This document shows positions 9,330 to 18,355 of a stretch of 64,000 bases of DNA, one piece after another. The position numbers and the translations under genes were made by a program. Source of the stretch: Dictyoglomus thermophilum H-6-12 (GTDB taxonomy: Bacteria; Dictyoglomota; Dictyoglomia; Dictyoglomales; Dictyoglomaceae); the NCBI RefSeq assembly GCF_000020965.1, contig NC_011297.1, positions 882,387 through 946,386 of the forward strand, in the 5' to 3' direction. Every line of letters begins with the position of its first letter. Position 1 is the first letter of the stretch. The notes below the pieces were generated by a model. The model was not told the origin of the DNA. It made no database searches and saw only the letters and a list, made by a program, of their open reading frames with translations.

Positions 9330-9859
9330 GAATAAATAAATCTGAAAGAGTAACTACATTTTTGCTACTTTTTATTTCCTGTTTGATATATATTGTTCTT
9401 ATTTTAGCTTTATTAAAATGGCCTCCTGCTTTGTCTATTTTGGATTGGGCATCTAGTAAAGGTTTTCTTTTCTCAATAATCCTTCTTATTGTTTTATTTG
9501 TATTATCTTTTAGTATGAGCTTTTTTTATTTATTATTTAGAGAAAAAACTACTATTAGTTTGGGAAATACCTCAGGACTTGGAGAGATAAGCATATCTCT
9601 TAATGGAATTAAAAATGCTATAAGAGATATAGCTACATATTTCTCTGAGATTCAAGAGATTAGGCCAGAAATAGAAAATATAAGGGGTAAAATTATGTTG
9701 ACTCTCAGAATAAAGGTTCCTTATGGTACTGATATCACAAGAGTGGTGAATGAATTACAGCATAGGGTCAAGGTTTATTTCGAAAATGTTTTATCTCTAA
9801 ACTTAGAAAATATCAATATTATCATTGAAGATGTAGTTCCTGCTAAGAAGGGTAAGTAG
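9326..9859 (+). CDS. amaP: AmaP-like alkaline shock membrane anchor
   Basis: Two membrane helices (about residues 12-32 and 47-70) are followed by a soluble domain that resembles Asp23 at low identity ('EIRPEIENIRGKIMLTLRIKVPYGTDITRVVNELQHRVKVYFEN', 'NINIIIEDVVPAKKGK'). In Staphylococcus AmaP tethers Asp23 to the membrane. The topology, the length (177) and the overlap with the Asp23-family gene support the call. Confidence 0.85.
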   Translation: MRINKSERVTTFLLLFISCLIYIVLILALLKWPPALSILDWASSKGFLFSIILLIVLFVLSFSMSFFYLLFREKTTISLGNTSGLGEISISLNGIKNAIRDIATYFSEIQEIRPEIENIRGKIMLTLRIKVPYGTDITRVVNELQHRVKVYFENVLSLNLENINIIIEDVVPAKKGK

Positions 9860-9860
9860 T

Positions 9861-10085
9861 ATGGATTTTAAAAATCTCAACTTTAAAGAATACAAATACA
9901 GGTTTATTTTTTCTCTTATATTTTTAACTATTGGAATTTTAATTCTTCTAATTGGTTTTTGGAAAACTCTTTTTCTTTTGCTATGCGTTCTAATAGGATA
10001 TCTAATAGGATTGATAATTGACAAAAATCTTTTTATAGATTTCATTGAAAGGTTAAAAGATATATTCTTTGTAGGAAGGGAATAA
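9861..10085 (+). CDS. small DUF2273-like membrane protein
   Basis: The 74-residue protein is mostly hydrophobic with two predicted membrane helices (about residues 14-32 and 35-52) and a short basic/acidic tail. It starts one base after amaP. Small DUF2273 proteins accompany Asp23 and AmaP in Firmicutes, which makes this the likely third member. No biochemical role is known to me. Confidence 0.75.
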   Translation: MDFKNLNFKEYKYRFIFSLIFLTIGILILLIGFWKTLFLLLCVLIGYLIGLIIDKNLFIDFIERLKDIFFVGRE

Positions 10086-10088
10086 AAA

Positions 10089-10523
10089 ATGAGTAAGGAG
10101 AGGACAAGATGTCGTGAAAAGGTTTTACAGCTTCTTTTTCAAAAAGACTTGGGCCAAGAAGTTGAAGTGGATTTTAGTGATTTTTCCCCTCAGGGACAAG
10201 CTTTTGCTTACAGGTTGTATGATGGTGCTCTTCAATATAAGGATTTAGCTGATTCTATAATAAGCAGGTTTAGTAAAAATTGGAAACTTGAAAGAATGGG
10301 GGCTTTAGAGAGAAATATTTTGAGATTAGCAATTGCAGAGATGTTTACCTTTTCCGATATTCCTCAGGCAGTTACTGTTAATGAGGCAGTTGAGCTTGCT
10401 AAAAAATATGTAAGTCCGGAAGCTGGTAGGTTTGTAAATGGTATTTTAAGAAATATTGTTAGAAATTGGGAAGAGGTTAAAAGTTTGAAAGAAGGTTTTG
10501 TGGATGTTACTCCAGAAAATTAA
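10089..10523 (+). CDS. nusB: transcription antitermination factor NusB
   Basis: NusB binds boxA RNA with NusE (ribosomal protein S10) to prevent premature termination of rRNA transcription. The all-helical 144-residue protein shows the family signatures 'RCREKVLQLLFQKD', 'RMGALERNILRLAIAEM', 'IPQAVTVNEAVELAKKYVSPEAGRFVNGILRNI'. It lies 3 bases after the DUF2273 gene and its end overlaps dxs. Confidence 0.95.
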   Translation: MSKERTRCREKVLQLLFQKDLGQEVEVDFSDFSPQGQAFAYRLYDGALQYKDLADSIISRFSKNWKLERMGALERNILRLAIAEMFTFSDIPQAVTVNEAVELAKKYVSPEAGRFVNGILRNIVRNWEEVKSLKEGFVDVTPEN

Positions 10524-12360
10524 CTCTCCTAAAGATCTTAAAAGACTTTCTATAGACGAATTAAAGACTCTTTCTGCCGAAATAAGGGAAATCATCATTA
10601 ATACTGTTGAGAATAATGGGGGACATTTGGCTTCAAATTTAGGTACCGTAGAATTAACTTTGGCCTTACATTATGTCTTTGATACTCCTGAGGATAAGAT
10701 TATATGGGATGTGGGTCATCAGGCCTATACCCATAAGTTAGTAACAGGAAGAGCAAAAGATTTTCATACTTTACGGCAGTTTGGTGGAATCAGTGGTTAT
10801 ATTGCTCCTTGGGAAAGTGAATATGATCATTTTGCTGTAGGACATGCTGGAACATCTCTTTCAGCTGCTTTAGGTTTTGCAAAAGCAAGAGACTTAAAGG
10901 GAGAAAAATATAAGGTTATAGCGGTAATAGGGGATGGAGCTTTAACCTCGGGTATGGCTTTGGAAGCGTTAAATCAGATTGGTTATTTAAATACTGATCT
11001 TATTGTGGTTTTGAATGATAACGAACATTCAATTTCTCCCAATGTAGGAGCAATAGCTTTATACCTAGCAAAACTTCGAAAACATCCTTTATATAGATTT
11101 TTTAAACAGACAACCCAAAATTTATTAAAAAATTCATCTATAGGAAAAGGTTTATTAGCTTTTGATTTAAAGTTAGAGAGAAGTTTAAAAAGTCTTTTGC
11201 TTGAAAATCCCATGTTTGAATATTGGGGATTTAAGTATTTTGGTCCTTTTGATGGGCATGACATTCCTGTACTTATATCAGTTTTTAAAGGAATAAAAGA
11301 TAATTTATCTTGTCCTGTATTGATTCATATTACAACTAAAAAAGGTATTGGGCATAAAGATGCGGAAGCAACCCCATCTAAATTCCATAGTATAGGGGCT
11401 AAAATTGAAAGGGAAAAGAAAGTACCAACTTATACAGAAGTTTTTGGTAAGGCTCTTGTGGAATTAGGAGAAAAGTATCCTGAGATTGTAGCAATAACTG
11501 CTGCTATGCCTGAAGGAACTGGGTTATCATATTTTGCACAAAGATTTCCCGAGAGATTTTTTGATGTTGGTATTGCTGAGGAACATGCAGTTACTTTTGC
11601 GGCAGGACTTGCAAAAAACGGATTAAAGCCTGTAGTTGCCATATATTCCACTTTTCTGCAAAGGGCTTTTGATCAGATAATTCATGATGTATGCTTGCAA
11701 AAACTTCCTATAGTTTTTGTTTTAGATAGGGCAGGAATAGTGAGTGATGATGGACCTACTCATCAAGGAATTTTTGATTTGTCTTATCTTAGACTAATAC
11801 CTAATATGGTTATTTCTGCTCCAAAGGATGAGTCTGAGCTTAGAGATCTATTATACACTGCGATTAATTATCCTGGTCCCTTTGCTATACGGTATCCAAA
11901 GAGTAAAGGTGTAGGCATAGGTTTGAAAGATCATTTTGAAAGGATAGAAATAGGTAAAAGCGAAATATTGAAATATGGAAAAAATGTACTGATTCTTGCT
12001 ATTGGATCAATGGTTTACCCAGCTTTAGAGGCTGAAAGTATTCTGAAAACAGAAGGCATATCTCCTACTATAGTGAATGTAAGATTCTTAAAGCCATTAG
12101 ATGTACTAACTTTGGAAGAATTGATTTCTTCTCATGATGTCATAATAACTGTGGAAGAGAATGTGATTACAGGGGGACTCTTTGGAGCTATATCTGAGTT
12201 GGTAAATATCTTAAAGCTAAATAAAAAAGTTTTGCCAATTAGCCTTCCCGATAAGTTTATCGAGCAAGGTAATGCTCAGCTCTTAAGAGATATCTATGGC
12301 CTCAGTGGACATAAGATAGCTGAAAAAATAATAAGTGTACTGGAAGATGTTAAGGTGTAG
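10504..12360 (+). CDS. dxs: 1-deoxy-D-xylulose-5-phosphate synthase
   Basis: This thiamine-diphosphate enzyme condenses pyruvate and glyceraldehyde-3-phosphate, the first step of the MEP isoprenoid route. The ThDP motif begins 'VIGDGALTSGMALEALN', the pyrimidine domain has 'FDVGIAEEHAVTFAAGLA', and the C-terminal transketolase domain includes 'VITVEENVITGGLFG'-type sequence. The length of about 618 is normal. I place the start at ATG 10504 because GAAGG lies 8 bases upstream and the product then begins M-L-L-Q-K-I, as in homologues. It overlaps nusB by 20 bases. Confidence 0.96.
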   Translation: MLLQKINSPKDLKRLSIDELKTLSAEIREIIINTVENNGGHLASNLGTVELTLALHYVFDTPEDKIIWDVGHQAYTHKLVTGRAKDFHTLRQFGGISGYIAPWESEYDHFAVGHAGTSLSAALGFAKARDLKGEKYKVIAVIGDGALTSGMALEALNQIGYLNTDLIVVLNDNEHSISPNVGAIALYLAKLRKHPLYRFFKQTTQNLLKNSSIGKGLLAFDLKLERSLKSLLLENPMFEYWGFKYFGPFDGHDIPVLISVFKGIKDNLSCPVLIHITTKKGIGHKDAEATPSKFHSIGAKIEREKKVPTYTEVFGKALVELGEKYPEIVAITAAMPEGTGLSYFAQRFPERFFDVGIAEEHAVTFAAGLAKNGLKPVVAIYSTFLQRAFDQIIHDVCLQKLPIVFVLDRAGIVSDDGPTHQGIFDLSYLRLIPNMVISAPKDESELRDLLYTAINYPGPFAIRYPKSKGVGIGLKDHFERIEIGKSEILKYGKNVLILAIGSMVYPALEAESILKTEGISPTIVNVRFLKPLDVLTLEELISSHDVIITVEENVITGGLFGAISELVNILKLNKKVLPISLPDKFIEQGNAQLLRDIYGLSGHKIAEKIISVLEDVKV

Positions 12361-12363
12361 GGA

Positions 12364-13179
12364 TTGAAGGAAAAGGAAAGATTAGATGTATTATTAGTCA
12401 AAAGGGGCTTTTTTGAAAGTAGAGAAAAGGCTAAAGCTGCCATTATAGCTGGCGTAGTAAAGGTAAACGGTAATATTGTGACAAAACCTGATTTAAAAAT
12501 TCCTGTTGACTCTTTAATCGAAATAAAGGAGACAATTCCGTACGTTAGTAAAGGTGGATTCAAGTTAAAGAAAGCAATTGACACTTTTGGAGTTGATGTT
12601 AGAGGGAAAATTGCATTGGATATAGGAGCAAGCACAGGGGGATTTACAGATTGTCTTCTTCAGGAGGGGGTAACAAAAGTATATGCGGTTGATGTAGGGA
12701 AGGGTCAACTTCATGAAAAATTGAGAAAAGATCCAAGGGTTATAGTAAAAGAAGGGATAAATGCTAGGTATCTGAAGGAAGAGGATATCCCAGATAAGGT
12801 AGATATTGTTACTATAGATGTTTCTTTTATTTCTCTTTTAAAGATATTTCCGGCTATTAGAAAATTTTTACATGATGATAGTATAATTATATCTTTAATT
12901 AAGCCTCAGTTCGAAGCATCGCCTAAAGAAGTGAGTAGAGGTGGGATAGTAAAAAATATTGACGTACATATAAAAATATTAGAGAATATTAAAGAAAAAT
13001 TAAAAGAACAAGGCTTTTTCATGCAAAATGTAACATATTATTTGAGTAAAGAAGGAAAAGGAAATATCGAATATCCATCTTTATTTACTATTAAACAAGG
13101 AACTTTAATCGAAAGTAGAGATATAGAAAGAGTAGTTCAGGAGGCCTTTTTAAATTGGAAATTAAGATCCGAAAGATAG
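12364..13179 (+). CDS. TlyA-family rRNA (2'-O) methyltransferase
   Basis: An N-terminal S4 RNA-binding domain ('RLDVLLVKRGFFESREKAKAAIIAGVVKVNG') is joined to an FtsJ-like SAM methyltransferase domain with motif I 'ALDIGASTGGFTDCLLQ'. TlyA-type enzymes 2'-O-methylate 16S and/or 23S rRNA and some act as hemolysins. At 271 residues it has the normal size. The TTG start is 3 bases after dxs. The dxs-tlyA(yqxC)-recN order matches Bacillus. Confidence 0.92.
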   Translation: MKEKERLDVLLVKRGFFESREKAKAAIIAGVVKVNGNIVTKPDLKIPVDSLIEIKETIPYVSKGGFKLKKAIDTFGVDVRGKIALDIGASTGGFTDCLLQEGVTKVYAVDVGKGQLHEKLRKDPRVIVKEGINARYLKEEDIPDKVDIVTIDVSFISLLKIFPAIRKFLHDDSIIISLIKPQFEASPKEVSRGGIVKNIDVHIKILENIKEKLKEQGFFMQNVTYYLSKEGKGNIEYPSLFTIKQGTLIESRDIERVVQEAFLNWKLRSER

Positions 13180-13949
13180 GAGTCTTTTATAATCCCAAAA
13201 AAAGGGAGGCAAAGAAGGGGATAGATATACTGAAAGATTGGGCTAAGGAAAGGGGTATTGAGGTCATTCCCGAGGGAGTTGATGTGGATCTTGGAGTAGC
13301 TATTGGAGGTGATGGAACTGTTCTTTATACTCTTCAAAAACTATCTATCCATGATATACCTGTAGTCGGTATTAACACTGGAAGACTTGGTTTTTTAACC
13401 ACCGTAGAGTTCAAAGATATCTCCGTGCTTTTAAACTCTATAGAAAGTGGAAATTTTTTTATTGAAAAACATCCGGTAATAAAGATCTCAATTGACCATA
13501 ATAATTTTTATGCGTTTAATGAAGTGGTCTTCTTAAAATCGGAAAATACACCTTTAATCTCTGTAAATCTTGTGTTTGACAATAGTTCTATATTGACTCC
13601 TCCGGCCGATGGGGTAATTATAGCTACCTCTGCAGGTTCTACTGCTTATGCTCTTTCTGCTGGTGGCGCTATTATTTTCCCTGAAGTGGAGGTCTTAGAA
13701 ATTATTCCCATATGTGCTCATTCTTTAACTTCAAGGCCTTTAATTTTAGATCTTAATAACTTAGAAGTAAAGGTTAATTTTCAAAGAAAATCTACTCAAG
13801 TTGAAGTGTGGATTGATGGTAAAGAAATTGGTATTGTTAGTAATAAGAATCATATTAGCATTAGTAAGGCTAATTTTTATGGAAAATTAATATTTTTACC
13901 TGGATGGGACTTCATAAATAGACTTAAGAAGAAACTACATTGGAGGTAG
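13155..13949 (+). CDS. nadK: NAD kinase
   Basis: NAD kinase phosphorylates NAD to NADP with ATP or polyphosphate. The hallmark 'AIGGDGTVLYTL' carries the catalytic Asp, followed by 'GINTGRLGFLT', the 'NEVV' segment, and the Gly-rich 'DGVIIATSAGSTAYALSAGG' substrate loop. The length of 264 is normal. The TTG start lies 25 bases inside tlyA, an unusually long overlap that still leaves the conserved 'KIGVFYNPKK' strand intact. Confidence 0.95.
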   Translation: MEIKIRKIGVFYNPKKREAKKGIDILKDWAKERGIEVIPEGVDVDLGVAIGGDGTVLYTLQKLSIHDIPVVGINTGRLGFLTTVEFKDISVLLNSIESGNFFIEKHPVIKISIDHNNFYAFNEVVFLKSENTPLISVNLVFDNSSILTPPADGVIIATSAGSTAYALSAGGAIIFPEVEVLEIIPICAHSLTSRPLILDLNNLEVKVNFQRKSTQVEVWIDGKEIGIVSNKNHISISKANFYGKLIFLPGWDFINRLKKKLHWR

Positions 13950-13955
13950 AGAGGA

Positions 13956-15698
13956 ATGTTATTAGCGCTGCGAGTAAAAGATTTTGCAATTATAGATGAG
14001 ATTACCTTGGATTTTCATGATGGTTTTAATGTTATAACTGGAGAAACTGGTGCCGGTAAATCACTTTTAGTAGATGCTGTAGCCTTTCTTTTAGGGGAAA
14101 GAGCTTCAACAGATATTATAAGGTCGGGAAGTAATAGAACTCTCGTGGAAGCTATGTTTACTATGAATGAAGAAGTAGAAAGACTATTAGATGAATGGGA
14201 TATTCCTAAAGAAAAGGACGGTACTTTGTTGGTTTCGAGAGAGTTAAATAAAAATGGAAGAAGTAAGTGTAGAGTTAATGGCGAACTGGTTACTGTAGGT
14301 ATGTTGGAAAGACTCCTTTCAAATGTTGTAGAAATTCACGGACAGCACGAACATCAAAAGATACTTCATAGGGATTTTCAACTTGAGGTCTTTGATAGGC
14401 TTGGTGGAGATGAATTGTTAAATCAGAGAAATAAAGTGAAAGAGTTGTTTTCTCGACTTAAAAATCTTTATGCAGAGAGAGATGAAATATATGGTAAAGA
14501 AAAGGAAAGACAGCAAAGAATTGATCTATTGTCCTTTCAAATAGAGGAAATCGAAAAAGCAAATTTAAAAATTGGAGAAGAAGAGGAATTATTAGAGGAA
14601 AGACAGAGGTTGCAAAATTACGAGAAAATAAGAATGGGTATAGAAGAGGCTATAAAATTTTTATATGAGAATCCAGAAGGTTTCTCAGCCTTCGAACAGT
14701 TAGGAGAAGGCTTAGATATTATTAAAACTCTTTCTTCATTAGATGAAAATATTAGTAATATTGCAAATTTACTTGAGAATGCAAAAATATACCTTGGTGA
14801 GGCTGTGGATAATTTAATCAAGTATAAAGATAGCATGAATTTAGACCCATCTGCAATTGAGGAGATAGAAGAGAGATTGTACCGAATTTCTCAGTTAAAG
14901 AGAAAATATGGTAAGACCATTGAGGAAATATTAGAGTATAAAGAGAAGGCAAAAGAAGAACTTGATATGCTTTCTAATATGGAAGCAAGATTAGAAAATA
15001 TTGAGGCAGAGATAAACTCCATTGAAGAGAAGCTTCTTTATGAGAGTGAAAAATTATCAGAAATGAGAAAGAATATAGTACAAGATTTTGTTAAGAGAGT
15101 AGAGTCAGAACTTTCGGAACTTGGAATGGAACATGCAAAATTTTCCGTCGAGTTTATAGAGCCATCTTCAGGTTTGAATATAAACGGAGTGAAGTTAAGT
15201 GAAAAAGGGAGAGAGGTAATAGAATTTATGTTATCTTCTAATCCTGGTGAACTGTTTAAGCCATTAAGACACGTAGCTTCTGGTGGTGAGTTGTCCAGGG
15301 TTATGTTAGCTTTAAAGACTATTTTGAATGAAGTAGATAATACTCCTGTGCTTATCTTTGACGAAATTGATACTGGAATAGGTGGAGAAACAGCTTATCT
15401 TCTTGCTCAAAAGTTATGGAATATTTCAAAGAGAAGACAAGTTTTTTGTGTGACTCATTTGCCTCAAATAGCAGCTTGGGCAGATTATCACTTCCATGTA
15501 GAGAAGAAGATCGTTAATGATCAAACCAGAATAAGGGTCTCAATGCTTGAAGATAAGTCTAGGATTCTTGAGCTTTCAAGAATGCTTGGGGGTAGTATAG
15601 TTTCTGATGTAAGTCAGCAACATGCAAAGGAGTTATTAGTTAAGGCCTCACAACTTAAAGGCAAGGAAAGCTTAGAAAATATGGGGGGTGAAAGTTAA
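13956..15698 (+). CDS. recN: DNA repair protein RecN
   Basis: RecN is an SMC-like ATPase that acts early in double-strand-break repair. It shows Walker A 'TGETGAGKSLLVDAVAFLLG' at the N-terminus, long coiled coils from about residue 150 to 380, the ABC signature 'SGGELSRVMLALK', and Walker B 'VLIFDEIDTGIGG'. The length of 580 is normal. RecN commonly follows nadK and tlyA. Confidence 0.96.
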   Translation: MLLALRVKDFAIIDEITLDFHDGFNVITGETGAGKSLLVDAVAFLLGERASTDIIRSGSNRTLVEAMFTMNEEVERLLDEWDIPKEKDGTLLVSRELNKNGRSKCRVNGELVTVGMLERLLSNVVEIHGQHEHQKILHRDFQLEVFDRLGGDELLNQRNKVKELFSRLKNLYAERDEIYGKEKERQQRIDLLSFQIEEIEKANLKIGEEEELLEERQRLQNYEKIRMGIEEAIKFLYENPEGFSAFEQLGEGLDIIKTLSSLDENISNIANLLENAKIYLGEAVDNLIKYKDSMNLDPSAIEEIEERLYRISQLKRKYGKTIEEILEYKEKAKEELDMLSNMEARLENIEAEINSIEEKLLYESEKLSEMRKNIVQDFVKRVESELSELGMEHAKFSVEFIEPSSGLNINGVKLSEKGREVIEFMLSSNPGELFKPLRHVASGGELSRVMLALKTILNEVDNTPVLIFDEIDTGIGGETAYLLAQKLWNISKRRQVFCVTHLPQIAAWADYHFHVEKKIVNDQTRIRVSMLEDKSRILELSRMLGGSIVSDVSQQHAKELLVKASQLKGKESLENMGGES

Positions 15699-15699
15699 A

Positions 15700-16230
15700 T
15701 TGGATGAGAAAATCATAGAGACAGTTGAAAAATATAAGGGGAGAATCATTACTGTAAAAGAATATAGAGTGGTACTTATAAATGGAAAGGAGGCTAAAAG
15801 GGAGGTAGTTCATCATCCTGGAGCTGTAGCAATTTTACCTGTTCTTGAGGATGGATCCGTGTTTTTTGTAAAGCAGTATCGCCTACCAGCTCAAAAAGTT
15901 TTGCTTGAGATTCCTGCTGGAAAATTAGATTATGGCGAAAAGCCTGAGGAATGTGCATATCGTGAACTTGAAGAAGAGATAGGTTATGTTCCTGGAAAAT
16001 TGAAACTTGTCCATACCTTTTATCCATCTCCAGGTATAAGTGATGAAGTCTTATATCTCTTTGAGGCTAGTGATCTGAAGAGGACAAAAGAAAATCCAGA
16101 TGAAGATGAGTTTTTAGAGCTCGTAATTCTGAGCAAAGATGAGGTTAAGAGATATCTTTTTGAAAATAAATTTGAAGATTCTAAAACTTTAATTGGCGTA
16201 TATTATTATTTATACTCAAGGAGGAGTTAA
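15700..16230 (+). CDS. Nudix hydrolase, ADP-ribose pyrophosphatase type
   Basis: Enzymes of this type hydrolyse ADP-ribose to AMP and ribose-5-phosphate. The Nudix box is complete: it begins at Gly of 'GKLDYGE' and ends 'RELEEEIGY'. The downstream 'YPSPGISDEVLYLFEA' is typical of the ADP-ribose branch. GGGGGGTGA overlaps the end of recN and fits the TTG at 15700 (9-base spacing); a GTG at 15688 would add four residues. Product about 176 residues. Confidence 0.9.
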   Translation: MDEKIIETVEKYKGRIITVKEYRVVLINGKEAKREVVHHPGAVAILPVLEDGSVFFVKQYRLPAQKVLLEIPAGKLDYGEKPEECAYRELEEEIGYVPGKLKLVHTFYPSPGISDEVLYLFEASDLKRTKENPDEDEFLELVILSKDEVKRYLFENKFEDSKTLIGVYYYLYSRRS

Positions 16231-16233
16231 GTT

Positions 16234-17346
16234 ATGATAATCGGTGTTCCCAAGGAGATTAAACCTGAGGAAAATAGGGTGGCAATTGTACCTGGGGGAG
16301 TAGAGACTTTAGTTAAAAGAGGTCATAAAGTACTTATAGAAAAAGGAGCAGGGCTTGGGAGTGGATTCTCAGATGAGGAGTTTATTAAAGCTGGAGCTAT
16401 AATTTTAGAAAGACACGAAGATGTTTTTTATGAAGCAGAACTTATCCTGAAGGTTAAAGAACCTTTGCCAGAGGAGTACGATCTTCTTTCTGAGGGTAAA
16501 ATTCTATTTACTTATTTACATCTTGCAGCTTCGCAAGATTTAACTTTGAATCTTTTGAAAAGAAAAATTATTGGTATAGCTTATGAAACTGTGCAAACCG
16601 ATGATGGTTTTTTGCCTCTTTTAGCTCCTATGAGTGAAATAGCTGGAAGAATGGCTCCTCAAGAGGGAGCTAAGTATTTGGAGAAGACTTTCGGAGGAAG
16701 AGGAATTTTGCTTGGAGGAGTTCCTGGGGTACCTCCAGCAAACGTAGTTATTATTGGTGCTGGAAATGTGGGTTTTAATTCTGCAAGAATTGCCTATGGT
16801 ATGGGTGCATCAGTTACCGTACTTGACATAAATCCCAGAAAATTAAGGTATATTGATGATTACTTTCAAGGAAAAGTCATAACTATGTTTGCAGATGAGT
16901 ATAACATAAGAATGGCTGTTGAATATGCTGATCTTATAATTGGAGCTGTCTTAGTTCCAGGAGCAAAGGCCCCAAAAATTATCACGAGAGAGCTCCTTAA
17001 AAATATGAAAAAGGGTTCAGTGCTTGTGGATGTAGCTATAGATCAAGGAGGTTGTGCTGAGACTTCTCGTCCTACCACTCATAAGGATCCTATATATGAA
17101 GAGGAAGGAGTAATACATTATACTGTAGCAAATATGCCTGGGGCTGTTCCAAGAACTTCTACAAGGGCTCTTACTTTAAACACATTGCCTTATGTAATTG
17201 AAATTGCAGATAAAGGCTGGAAGAGAGCTGTAATGGAAAATAAGAGTTTAGCAAGAGGAGTTAATATAGCATACGGTAGAGTAACCCATGAACAAGTAGC
17301 GAAGGCTTTTAACCTTCCATATGTTCCATTGGAAGAGGTTATTTAA
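16234..17346 (+). CDS. ald: alanine dehydrogenase
   Basis: This NAD-dependent enzyme interconverts L-alanine and pyruvate plus ammonia. It shows the N-terminal 'GVPKEIKPEENRVAIVPGGVETLVKRGHKV', the pyruvate-side residues in 'LFTYLHLAA', the Rossmann motif 'VIIGAGNVGFNSARIAYGMGA', and 'VDVAIDQGGCAETSRPTTH'. The length of 370 is normal. It is last in the long plus-strand run and is closed by the hairpin at 17349-17380. Confidence 0.97.
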   Translation: MIIGVPKEIKPEENRVAIVPGGVETLVKRGHKVLIEKGAGLGSGFSDEEFIKAGAIILERHEDVFYEAELILKVKEPLPEEYDLLSEGKILFTYLHLAASQDLTLNLLKRKIIGIAYETVQTDDGFLPLLAPMSEIAGRMAPQEGAKYLEKTFGGRGILLGGVPGVPPANVVIIGAGNVGFNSARIAYGMGASVTVLDINPRKLRYIDDYFQGKVITMFADEYNIRMAVEYADLIIGAVLVPGAKAPKIITRELLKNMKKGSVLVDVAIDQGGCAETSRPTTHKDPIYEEEGVIHYTVANMPGAVPRTSTRALTLNTLPYVIEIADKGWKRAVMENKSLARGVNIAYGRVTHEQVAKAFNLPYVPLEEVI

Positions 17347-17348
17347 GG

Positions 17349-17380
17349 AAGAAGTCTCCTCTAATTAGAGGGGACTTCTT
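17349..17380. terminator. bidirectional terminator between ald and hslO
   Basis: A 16-base left arm (17349-17364) pairs with 17365-17380 with one G-U pair and a short central A/T turn. T-rich sequence follows on the plus strand. It sits between two convergent genes and overlaps the hslO stop, so it can serve both. Confidence 0.85.
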
Positions 17381-18266
17381 ATGTTTTATTTTTTAATTGA
17401 TTTATTATTTCTTCCATATCCCTTTTGTCAAAAGTATAGGTTTTTCCACAGAATTCGCATTTTACTTCAATGAATTCTTCGTTTTTAATAAGCTCTTCTA
17501 ATTCTTTAACTCCGAGGGCTATAAGAGTATTTTCTGCTCTTTCTCTACTACACCTACAAGCATATTTAAGATCTTCTCTTGAGAATTGTTCATATTCGAT
17601 ATTTTTAAATATTCTGCTCATTATTTCTTCGGGACTTTGCCCATCAAGAATCATCTTGCTGGGAGGATCGAGATTTTTAATGTTGGTTTCCAAAATATCA
17701 ATAATATCTTTTTCCGCACTTTCCATTATTTGAACAATGTATCCACCAGCAGAGATCACTTTTCCTTCTTTACTCACATAAACCCCTGCAGCAACGGCAG
17801 ATGGTAATTGCTCAGAGTATGTAAAATAATAAGCTAAGTCTTTAGCTATACCTCCAGATACAATGGGTACAACTCCTCTATAGGGCTCTTTTAATCCTAA
17901 ATCTCTTATTACGCTTAGAGTTCCTTCTTTTCCTATAGCAGAAGGCACATCTAATTTTCCGTCGGGAGTGGGTGGTAGGTCTATGTAAGCTCTTTTAATA
18001 AAACCTCTTACATTTCCTTTTGAATCTGCTTCTGCAAATATATTACCTAAAGGCCCATTTCCTGTTATTTGTAGGCTTATTCTTTCTTCATCTTTTTTAA
18101 GCATTTTACCCATTATTGCAGCAAGAGTTAAGGTTCTACCAAGAGCTGCAATGGCTGTTGGAGAAGCCTTGTGGATTTGTCTTGCTTGTTCTACAAGATC
18201 AGTGGTTTTTGCTACATATGCTACTATTCTTTTGTCTTTCGATAGTCCTCTTATTAAGTAATCCAT
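17379..18266 (-). CDS. hslO: Hsp33 redox-regulated chaperone
   Basis: Hsp33 is a holdase activated by oxidation and heat, when its zinc-binding cysteines form disulfides. The 295-residue protein has the N-terminal domain ('AYVAKTTDLVEQARQIH', 'GPLGNIFAEADSKGNVRG', 'VSGGIAKDLAYYFTYSEQLPSAVAAGV') and the C-terminal redox switch with Cys237-X-Cys239 and Cys270-X2-Cys273. All four cysteines are present. AGGTG lies in front of the ATG. It is transcribed divergently from the ABC importer at 18356. Confidence 0.96.
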   Translation of the reverse strand: MDYLIRGLSKDKRIVAYVAKTTDLVEQARQIHKASPTAIAALGRTLTLAAIMGKMLKKDEERISLQITGNGPLGNIFAEADSKGNVRGFIKRAYIDLPPTPDGKLDVPSAIGKEGTLSVIRDLGLKEPYRGVVPIVSGGIAKDLAYYFTYSEQLPSAVAAGVYVSKEGKVISAGGYIVQIMESAEKDIIDILETNIKNLDPPSKMILDGQSPEEIMSRIFKNIEYEQFSREDLKYACRCSRERAENTLIALGVKELEELIKNEEFIEVKCEFCGKTYTFDKRDMEEIINQLKNKT

Positions 18267-18294
18267 TTTTTCACCTCCACTTTAGATATTATAC

Positions 18295-18324
18295 TTGACT
18301 TTTAGAAAGTTTTGCTCATATACT
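18295..18324 (+). promoter_or_regulatory. sigma70-type promoter for amino acid ABC operon
   Basis: TTGACT (18295-18300), an 18-base spacer, then TATACT (18319-18324). It lies 31 bases before the substrate-binding protein start, with AGGAGG at 18343-18348. Confidence 0.75.
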
Positions 18325-18355
18325 TTTAAAAATTATGCAATTAGGAGGAAAGAAT

